This document shows positions 5,342 to 9,391 of a DNA stretch of 9,391 nucleotides, in pieces. Source of the stretch: Candidatus Jorgensenbacteria bacterium. GTDB lineage: Bacteria > Patescibacteriota > Minisyncoccia > UBA6257 > GWB1-50-10. The position numbers and the translations under genes were made by a program. The stretch lies in the NCBI GenBank assembly GCA_016234345.1, contig JACRFG010000080.1, forward strand, positions 1 to 9,391, written 5' to 3'. The notes beneath the pieces were generated by a model. The model was not told where the DNA came from. It did not search any database and saw nothing but the letters and a program-made list of their open reading frames with translations. The stretch's first letter is position 1. Each line of letters starts with the position of its first letter.

Positions 5342-5347
5342 TATAAT
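5342..5347 (+). promoter_or_regulatory. -10 element for near-leaderless DedA-like mRNA
   Basis: TATAAT (5342-5347, plus strand) places the transcript start near 5354, about 5 nt before the ATG at 5359. This argues against the TTG at 5350 as the start, since it would lie upstream of the transcript. No Shine-Dalgarno and no good -35 are present. Confidence 0.55.
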
Positions 5348-5358
5348 AATTGAAATAC

Positions 5359-6018
5359 ATGAGTGGGATTCTGGAAAACATAGGCCAATTAGTACTCACG
5401 CAACCGTCGTGGAGCTATATCATCATCGGCGTTGGGGCACTTATTCAAGGAGAGTTAACTGTTCTTATCTCGGTCTACTTAATCGTAAGCGGACACTTAG
5501 AATGGGGCGGATTTATCGTAGCTACCTTGGGCGGCGTATTCCTGGGCGAAATTATCATATATATTGCAGGAAGAATATTGCGGCACACTCGATTCGGTTG
5601 GAAAATATATCGGCGCCTCAAACCGAACCGCCGCATCCAATTCTATACCTACTACCTTAAACGAAACCTTTATAAACTATTTATAGTGGCCAAATTTCTT
5701 ATCGGCGCTAATGTTCTCGTAATGCTTCTAACCGGATGGTCTCGCACAAAATTTTCTACATTCATAAAAGCGTACTTGCCGGGCCTTCTTATATGGTTTT
5801 CCTCTATCACGTTTGTTGCATACTCTCTTGCCTCGAGTCTTGAATTTCTTAAAACACAAAAGATTTTCCGCCAAGTAGAACTTGGTTTAGTTCTTTTTAT
5901 AGCGGCTCTTTTTGTCGGGGAAACGTTTCTTCGTAAATTTCTTAACCGTAAAATGTTTGGCGGAATCAAACCAGAGGATTTAAAAGACGTCCTTGAAGAC
6001 GAAATAAAAACCCCATAA
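5359..6018 (+). CDS. DedA/VTT-like integral membrane protein, divergent
   Basis: A 219-residue protein with about five hydrophobic segments (roughly 20-45, 52-72, 106-126, 138-160 and 174-190). The layout resembles the DedA/SNARE-associated (VTT) superfamily of inner-membrane lipid scramblase-type proteins: GALIQGELTVLISVYLIVSG (26-45) corresponds to the re-entrant region with a conserved acidic residue, GEIIIYIAGR (63-72) to the usual G-D-x-x-x-Y-x-x-G-R, and KFLIGANVLVMLLTG (112-126) to the usual R-F-x-P-x-x-R...G block. The two arginines of that last block are Lys112 and Asn118, and the Pro is Ile, so this is a degenerate member. The tail is acidic (EDLKDVLEDEIKTP). It is the only plus-strand gene and faces the lytic transglycosylase gene with a shared terminator. 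Confidence 0.8.
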   Translation: MSGILENIGQLVLTQPSWSYIIIGVGALIQGELTVLISVYLIVSGHLEWGGFIVATLGGVFLGEIIIYIAGRILRHTRFGWKIYRRLKPNRRIQFYTYYLKRNLYKLFIVAKFLIGANVLVMLLTGWSRTKFSTFIKAYLPGLLIWFSSITFVAYSLASSLEFLKTQKIFRQVELGLVLFIAALFVGETFLRKFLNRKMFGGIKPEDLKDVLEDEIKTP

Positions 6019-6044
6019 GAAAATTTGTGTTTCTAATGGGGTTT
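6008..6044. terminator. Bidirectional terminator between convergent genes
   Basis: AAACCCCAT-x-AGAAA (6008-6022) pairs with TTTCT-x-ATGGGGTTT (6030-6044), 14 pairs around one mismatch, with a 7-nt loop. The stop codon of the DedA-like gene (6016-6018) and that of the transglycosylase gene (6035-6033) both lie inside the stem. The stem ends in A/T runs on both sides, as needed to terminate both transcripts. Confidence 0.85.
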
Positions 6045-6935
6045 ATTGGATTTTTTGAATGCTTTGGCATAGGCCAGTACAGCCTGAACGTAACGCGAAC
6101 TATGATTGTAATGCAAAATCGAGCGTTGCTTACTCTTTAGATTTTTGCTGTAACCGTGATATTTCAAGTAATTCGCAATGCTTAGAATTGCATCGGATTC
6201 GTCACGCAAATCAATAATGCCGTTTTTGTCGCCATCAACCGCAAAACGCAAATATGACGTCCAAAGGAATTGAGGCAGAGCCCATGCGCTCATATATGAG
6301 CCTTTCATTTCAAAGACATTCCACTTATTCAAATCACATACGGAGATAAAAGCGGTAAGTTCATTAAACGCAAAGTCTTTCTTTCGGGTAGTGGTGTAAA
6401 GCGTAAAGAGAGAATTTACAACGAGCTTGTCTCCCAGCCACTCGCCGAAATTGGTTTCAACGCGCATTATTCCCAAAATATCAGACGCATCCACCCCGTA
6501 CCTCGCATACGCCGAATCAAACCATGCCCGATTCCTATCGTAAAACAGCTGGCCACGAGAAATAGACTCATGAGTTAAAAGACCGAAACACGCCGAGAAA
6601 TAATCGCAAGATTTCTTCTTCGGTTTAATTATCGTGACTATGCTCGGATCATACTTAAACCGCGAATCAACAAAAATACTATCAATGTATTGAAGGTTGT
6701 CAGGAAGAACTCTTTTAAGTTCCTCGCGCAGAATCTCCTTTTTCTCGGCTGGCGTCTTTTTAGACCACGGCGTTTTACTTGGTTCACGTTTCTTCGAAAG
6801 CGGTTTCTGATAACCACTCGAATCACCAACAACAATCAATGCTTTATTACCCCTTAAAACGGTGGTATTTCCAAATGATCGAAATTCGTTATAAAACAGC
6901 AAAAAACAAAGAAAAACAATGATTTTAGCGATCAC
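6033..6935 (-). CDS. MltB-like lytic murein transglycosylase
   Basis: A 300-residue exported protein with an N-terminal hydrophobic segment (about 4-15). It belongs to the MltB/Slt35 group (SLT_2, GH103), which cleaves the MurNAc-GlcNAc bond of peptidoglycan with formation of 1,6-anhydroMurNAc. Residues about 75-130 form a lead-in helical part. FDSAYARYGVDASDILGIMR then Val-Glu160-Thr-Asn-Phe-Gly contains the catalytic Glu. GSYMSAWALPQFLWTSYLRF (212-231) matches the family's G-S-x-A-G-A-x-G-x-P-Q-F motif. DGDKNGIIDL (234-243) is the EF-hand-like calcium loop known in Slt35. ANYLKYHGY and ILHYNHSSRYVQAVLAYA (273-290) complete the domain. A GTG start is used: a TAA lies in frame two codons upstream. 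The usual Gly after A-x-G is Trp218, a small deviation. It has terminators on both sides. Confidence 0.9.
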   Translation of the reverse strand: MIAKIIVFLCFLLFYNEFRSFGNTTVLRGNKALIVVGDSSGYQKPLSKKREPSKTPWSKKTPAEKKEILREELKRVLPDNLQYIDSIFVDSRFKYDPSIVTIIKPKKKSCDYFSACFGLLTHESISRGQLFYDRNRAWFDSAYARYGVDASDILGIMRVETNFGEWLGDKLVVNSLFTLYTTTRKKDFAFNELTAFISVCDLNKWNVFEMKGSYMSAWALPQFLWTSYLRFAVDGDKNGIIDLRDESDAILSIANYLKYHGYSKNLKSKQRSILHYNHSSRYVQAVLAYAKAFKKSNKPH

Positions 6936-7014
6936 CCTTTAGTGCCCTATCTTGATTTTAAAAGTACTGCCTTAAAGCTAAAATAAGAACGTTGTCTAAT
7001 CAAGGACCTAAAGC

Positions 7015-7045
7015 AAAAACCCCATTATGAAGAATGGGGGTTTTT
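7015..7045. terminator. Terminator of the metK-pterin dehydratase operon
   Basis: AAAAACCCCATT (7015-7026) pairs with AATGGGG (7033-7039) and, past one extra G, TTTTT (7041-7045). On the minus strand the stem is followed by TTTTTGC. The stop codon of the dehydratase (7046-7044) overlaps the stem edge. The CCCCAT/ATGGGG core is shared with the 6008-6044 terminator, so both ends of the transglycosylase gene carry similar hairpins. Confidence 0.8.
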
Positions 7046-7370
7046 ACATTAACGCATCGATCTTTGCCGCTACAATAAAATCATTTTCTGAGAGGCCGTT
7101 AACGGCGTGAGTCCACAACTCAATATGGACGCGATTGTAAAAAATATGGATATCCGGATGATGGCCTTCGGTTTCAGCAATGTCCGCCACTCGATTTACA
7201 AATTTCATAGCTTCTACAAAATTTTTAAAAGAAAATGCGCGCCATATTTTTTTAACCGCGCTGTCCAACTGCCACTCGGATACCTTTTTAAGAAGTGTCT
7301 TGGTTTCCTCACTCGTAAGCGAAGGCGTGCCTCCCTCGCAAGGAATGCATTTTTTATCTTTTAGATTCAC
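7044..7370 (-). CDS. Pterin-4a-carbinolamine dehydratase (PCD/PhhB-like)
   Basis: A 108-residue protein of the PCD/DCoH family, which dehydrates 4a-hydroxytetrahydrobiopterin to quinonoid dihydrobiopterin. The N-terminus (NLKDKKCIPCEGGTPSL) is the family-typical opening, and ETEGHHPDIHI (67-77), with the paired His70-His71-Pro72, is the catalytic signature; WTHAVNGLSENDFIVAAKID is the usual C-terminal helix. I choose the GTG at 7370, because homologues begin just before LKDKKC; an in-frame TTG at 7397 is possible but would increase overlap with metK from 17 to 44 nt. The overlap implies translation coupled to metK. No aromatic amino-acid hydroxylase is visible here. In pathways without one, PCDs are often tied to molybdopterin or other pterin repair, which is inference. 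Confidence 0.93.
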   Translation of the reverse strand: MNLKDKKCIPCEGGTPSLTSEETKTLLKKVSEWQLDSAVKKIWRAFSFKNFVEAMKFVNRVADIAETEGHHPDIHIFYNRVHIELWTHAVNGLSENDFIVAAKIDALM

Positions 7371-8526
7371 GTTTAAGAAATTTCCTAAGTTGATCAACTT
7401 TGTTAACTGTCTCCCACGGCAATTTCAAATCCCTCCGACCGAAATGGCCGTAAGCAGCTGTCTTGGCATAAATCGGCTGTAAGAGCTTCAAATTTTTAAT
7501 AATCATGCCTGGCCGTAAATCAAAAACTTTGGCTGCAATCAAAGCAATTTTATCGTCAGGCAACTTGCCCGTACCATAAGTATTTACATCCACGCTCAAG
7601 GGCTTATTCATACCAATAGCGTACGAAACTCTTGTTTCTACCCTATCGCATAGTTTGGCGGCCACTAAATTTTTAGCAACCCATCGCATCGCATAGCTTG
7701 CCGATCGGTCGACTTTACTTGGATCTTTGCCTGAAAACGCACCGCCGCCGTGGGCGCAAGCGCCGCCATACGTATCAACAATAATTTTACGGCCAGTAAG
7801 CCCGGTATCCCCTTCAGGACCGCCAACAACGAATCGCCCGGTCGGATTTACTAAGATTTTTGTTTGAGGGATGAAAAATCTTTTTAGAATGGTCGAAAGA
7901 ATAACATGCTTTGTTATAAGACGTTTAAGCTCTGTTAATTTCATTGTTTCGCTGTGCTGTGCCGAAATCAAAACACTTCGGACATATTCCGGCCGGCCAT
8001 CCCGATACGCTACAACGACCTGGCTTTTACCGTCCGGATACAAATTCGGTACAATGCCCTTTTTGCGCACGTACGCTAACCGCCGGGCCAAAGCATGAGC
8101 TAATACAATCGGAAGCGGCATAAACTCTTTAGTTTCGTTGCTGGCATACCCATACATCATCCCCTGATCGCCGGCGCCTTGTTCTTCGATTTTCTTTTTT
8201 TGGACGCCACGGGCGATGTCCGGCGATTGAGCATGGAGAAGAATTGCTATTTCGGCTTCGCGGTAGTCCAAGCCTTTTTCAAAACCGTCGTAGCCAATAT
8301 CCCGCATGACATTTCGCGCAATCTCCTCAACATTCACAACCGCGTGACTCGTAACTTCTCCGGCAATAGTAAGATGATTTTGGGTAATAAGCGCCTCAAC
8401 AGCAACGCGGGAATACGGATCTTCCTTAAGATACGCGTCTAAAATTGCATCAGAAATCTGATCACAAACTTTATCCGGATGCCCCTCAGTCACCGACTCT
8501 GAAGTAAGATATTCTATTCTAGACAT
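7354..8526 (-). CDS. metK: S-adenosylmethionine synthase
   Basis: A 390-residue protein of normal length. It catalyses formation of SAM from methionine and ATP in the cytosol. All key motifs are present: TSESVTEGHPDKVCDQISDA (9-28), with the active-site His16, Asp18 and Lys19; EAEIAILLHAQSPDIARGV (90-108); GAGDQGMMYGYA (117-128), the ATP/methionine-binding hexapeptide region; GRFVVGGPEGDTGLTGRKII (230-249); and GGGAFSGKDPSKVDRSA (260-276), the pyrophosphate P-loop-like signature. It ends HFGRRDLKLPWETVNKVD. The ATG at 8526 is chosen from homology. No Shine-Dalgarno lies directly upstream, but an in-frame 12-codon upstream ORF with its own AGGAG ends 6 nt before it. It forms an overlapping pair with the downstream pterin dehydratase. 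Confidence 0.98.
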   Translation of the reverse strand: MSRIEYLTSESVTEGHPDKVCDQISDAILDAYLKEDPYSRVAVEALITQNHLTIAGEVTSHAVVNVEEIARNVMRDIGYDGFEKGLDYREAEIAILLHAQSPDIARGVQKKKIEEQGAGDQGMMYGYASNETKEFMPLPIVLAHALARRLAYVRKKGIVPNLYPDGKSQVVVAYRDGRPEYVRSVLISAQHSETMKLTELKRLITKHVILSTILKRFFIPQTKILVNPTGRFVVGGPEGDTGLTGRKIIVDTYGGACAHGGGAFSGKDPSKVDRSASYAMRWVAKNLVAAKLCDRVETRVSYAIGMNKPLSVDVNTYGTGKLPDDKIALIAAKVFDLRPGMIIKNLKLLQPIYAKTAAYGHFGRRDLKLPWETVNKVDQLRKFLKRESKR

Positions 8527-8532
8527 AATGCT

Positions 8533-8571
8533 TTAAAGATTAACGCACAGATAATCAATGGGCAAGGCCAT
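8533..8571 (-). CDS. Putative 12-codon upstream ORF before metK
   Basis: An ATG at 8571-8569 with AGGAG 10 nt upstream (8586-8582) opens a short frame, MALPIDYLCVNL, ending in TAA (8535-8533). The stop lies 6 nt before the metK ATG and in the same frame as metK. The region around the ATG can form an imperfect hairpin (GATAAATGG with CCAT-x3-TTATC). It may be a leader peptide enabling reinitiation at metK, or simply the remnant of a longer N-terminus. It carries no run of methionine codons, so methionine attenuation is not evident. Confidence 0.35.
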   Translation of the reverse strand: MALPIDYLCVNL

Positions 8572-8610
8572 TTATCAATATCTCCTCGATAAAACCTTAG
8601 CAATAACAAA

Positions 8611-8645
8611 AATCCCGTCCGGTTCTTACGAACCAAAACGGGATT
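8611..8645 (-). terminator. Terminator of the 8646-9042 operon
   Basis: An interrupted stem: AATCCCGT (8611-8618) with ACGGGATT (8638-8645), and an inner GGTTC (8621-8625) with GAACC (8630-8634) around a TTAC loop. On the minus strand the stem is followed by TTTTTGTTATT. It starts directly at the stop codon of the Cys-rich gene. Confidence 0.75.
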
Positions 8646-8828
8646 CTATGATGCTATGCGCTTCACTTTCCGCCAATTGATTGTTGGCTTCCGGCGAGGA
8701 CGCTTGATCTTCAGATCGCACATCTCGAAGTACGGGCAGTTCTCGGATGCATCTTTGATGCATTGCTTTTCTCGATCACACGGCTTCACCGCATACTTGA
8801 AATTGAAGTCACAAGTGCTTCTACTCAT
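8646..8828 (-). CDS. Small Cys-rich basic protein, unknown function
   Basis: A 60-residue protein with five cysteines (Cys6, 17, 23, 31 and 37) in its first two-thirds, including the compact CPYFEMCD, followed by a strongly basic tail (LKIKRPRRKPTINWRKVKRI). This suggests a small metal-binding (zinc or iron-sulphur) or nucleic-acid-contacting protein, though the cysteine spacing matches no ligand set I know. Its ATG at 8828 overlaps the stop of the upstream gene by 8 nt (ATGAGTAG), and AAGGAG lies 4 nt upstream, so translation is coupled. It ends at a strong intrinsic terminator. Five rather than four or six cysteines is odd; one may be free. Confidence 0.72.
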   Translation of the reverse strand: MSRSTCDFNFKYAVKPCDREKQCIKDASENCPYFEMCDLKIKRPRRKPTINWRKVKRIAS

Positions 8829-9042
8829 GCTTCTCCTTTTTTCCAGATTGCTCCTGACTATCGAGTGACGTGAAATACTTGCTTAAAGCTCTTTCGAGCG
8901 CCGTCTCAAACTTCTTGCTGGCACGCCAAGTCACGTATTCGATAACTCCGGCATAGATCAAGAGAGTACCGATTAAACCGAGAATTCCTGAAATAATTGC
9001 GGCTGTACCACCATTCGTGAAAAATTTCCACAGTTCTATCAT
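8821..9042 (-). CDS. Small single-pass membrane protein, unknown function
   Basis: A 73-residue protein: MIELWKFFTNGG, then one membrane-spanning segment (about 13-38: AAIISGILGLIGTLLIYAGVIEYV) with Gly spacing (GxxG) typical of packing helices, then a charged amphipathic helix (WRASKKFETALERALSKYF) and a polar, Lys/Glu-rich end. The ATG at 9042 is preferred over a GTG at 9054, because that GTG is itself part of the Shine-Dalgarno (GTGGAG) 6 nt before the ATG. It is the first gene of a two-gene operon with the Cys-rich protein, overlapping it by 8 nt. Size and topology recall holins or small accessory membrane subunits, but no lysis gene is nearby, so function is unassigned. Confidence 0.75.
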   Translation of the reverse strand: MIELWKFFTNGGTAAIISGILGLIGTLLIYAGVIEYVTWRASKKFETALERALSKYFTSLDSQEQSGKKEKHE

Positions 9043-9091
9043 ATATAACTCCACAAAGTAATGAATAAAATATTGTCGATTTACTAAATAA

Positions 9092-9119
9092 ATTATACCA
9101 TATATTCATAAAAAGTCAA
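9092..9119 (-). promoter_or_regulatory. Promoter of the 8646-9042 operon
   Basis: TTGACT (9119-9114), a 16-nt spacer, and a consensus TATAAT (9097-9092) preceded by TGG, making an extended -10. The transcript should start near 9085, with a leader of about 40 nt carrying GTGGAG. Confidence 0.8.
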
Positions 9120-9122
9120 ACG

Positions 9123-9149
9123 ATAAAACCGAGCTTAGCTCGGTTTTAT
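9123..9149 (-). terminator. Terminator after the right-edge partial gene
   Basis: A perfect 12-bp stem (9123-9134 with 9138-9149), loop TTA, with a GC core (ACCGAGC/GCTCGGT) and AT-rich ends that give TTTTAT on the minus strand. It lies 12 nt past the TGA stop of the 9162 gene and just upstream of the next promoter. Confidence 0.85.
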
Positions 9150-9161
9150 AATAATAAAAAA

Positions 9162-9391
9162 TCAATTGTGCCAACGATGTAATACAAGAGATTTGTCTCT
9201 TACAGACAACAACTTTGCTTTTCGCTCATCTGCGTAACAGCGAAAATATCCACGCGCTTCTTTCTTAGATTTCGCCCTGAATTCAACAAGAACTTTTAAT
9301 GGGCTCGAGTCAAGAAGAGCGCGTTTCATAAGAATGATGGCGAATAATTTCTTTGTCGCAAAACTTCGTCGAAGCACAAGATAGTGCTTCC
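9162..9391 (-). CDS. Hypothetical protein, C-terminal part (runs off right edge)
   Basis: An open minus frame of 76 visible codons reaching the right edge and ending in TGA (9164-9162), so the N-terminus may be missing. A GTG at 9377 is the first visible start codon, but it has no Shine-Dalgarno and sits inside a hairpin, so the true start is uncertain. The visible protein is very basic, with a central SSPLKVLVEFRAKSKKEARG and FRCYADERKAKLLSVRD, and ends in LVLHRWHN. No family is recognised. It is supported as a gene mainly by the well-placed terminator directly after its stop. It is the only gene here that ends in TGA. Confidence 0.5.
   Translation of the reverse strand, partial: KHYLVLRRSFATKKLFAIILMKRALLDSSPLKVLVEFRAKSKKEARGYFRCYADERKAKLLSVRDKSLVLHRWHN
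9371..9390. other. Perfect 7-bp inverted repeat at right edge
   Basis: GAAGCAC-AAGATA-GTGCTTC forms a hairpin overlapping the apparent 5' end of the partial gene at 9162. It could be the tail of a further terminator or an element within the coding sequence; the window ends too soon to tell. Confidence 0.4.

Noticed and set aside
5350..5358. TTG at 5350 as start of the DedA-like gene
   Set aside because: The TATAAT at 5342-5347 places the transcript start near 5354, downstream of the TTG; the ATG at 5359 fits.
7371..7397. TTG at 7397 as start of the pterin dehydratase
   Set aside because: It would add nine residues not typical of the family and lengthen the metK overlap; the GTG at 7370 gives the usual N-terminus. 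It remains a possibility.
8527..8610. SAM riboswitch upstream of metK
   Set aside because: Only about 85 nt separate metK from the preceding terminator, and I see no SAM-I, SAM-II or SAM/SAH consensus stems there, only a short imperfect hairpin.
1..9391. Recoded UGA (glycine) as in Gracilibacteria/Absconditabacteria
   Set aside because: No recognisable gene needs UGA read-through, and UGA ends the 9162 gene directly before a terminator. TAA and TAG end all other genes.
1..9391. CRISPR array, insertion sequence or prophage
   Set aside because: No regularly spaced direct repeats, no transposase or integrase motif, and no phage structural gene was seen.

Overview
The window (about 43% GC by eye) looks like chromosomal DNA of a small-genome bacterium, most likely a member of the Candidate Phyla Radiation (Patescibacteria, Parcubacteria-like). 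This is inference: genes are short and densely packed, many products are small orphan proteins, two exported proteins end in Thr/Ser-rich tails, and the visible metabolism is minimal (SAM synthase, a cobalamin adenosyltransferase, a lone pterin dehydratase). UGA appears to be an ordinary stop, so there is no sign of the recoded UGA=Gly lineages. All genes except the DedA-like one lie on the minus strand.

Layout. 1-606: a two-gene minus operon (zinc-ribbon-like small protein, then a gene running off the left edge) behind a strong promoter. 695-1273: PduO-type ATP:cob(I)alamin adenosyltransferase. 1364-2445: two exported or membrane-anchored proteins, a hendecad coiled-coil secreted protein and a short Met-containing membrane anchor. 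2655-3374: two orphan genes behind a canonical promoter. 3443-3748: gene-free and dense in inverted repeats. 3749-4582: exported protein with a Pro/Thr/Ser tail. 4739-4810: tRNA-His(GUG), preceded by an ArfB-like gene (4853-5260). 5359-6018 (+): DedA/VTT-like membrane protein, convergent with an MltB-like lytic transglycosylase (6033-6935); the two share a hairpin terminator. 7044-8526: metK and a pterin-4a-carbinolamine dehydratase, overlapping. 8646-9042: two overlapping small orphan genes. 9162-9391: a partial orphan gene.

Two styles of gene expression coexist. The adenosyltransferase, the Met-rich anchor, the Pro/Thr/Ser-tailed exported protein, the ArfB-like gene and the DedA-like gene have a -10 element placed so that transcription should begin 0-5 nt before the start codon, with no Shine-Dalgarno site (leaderless or nearly so). 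The three orphan operons (1-515, 2655-3374, 8646-9042) instead have TTGACA/TTGACT -35 boxes, consensus-like -10 boxes, leaders of roughly 30-55 nt and clear Shine-Dalgarno sites. This suggests different origin or control.

Other points of interest: the ArfB-like protein has GGS where the catalytic GGQ should be; the DedA-like protein lacks the family's conserved arginines; metK is preceded by an in-frame 12-codon upstream ORF with its own Shine-Dalgarno; and 3508-3673 is a cluster of perfect inverted repeats. No mobile element, CRISPR array or obvious defence system is visible.
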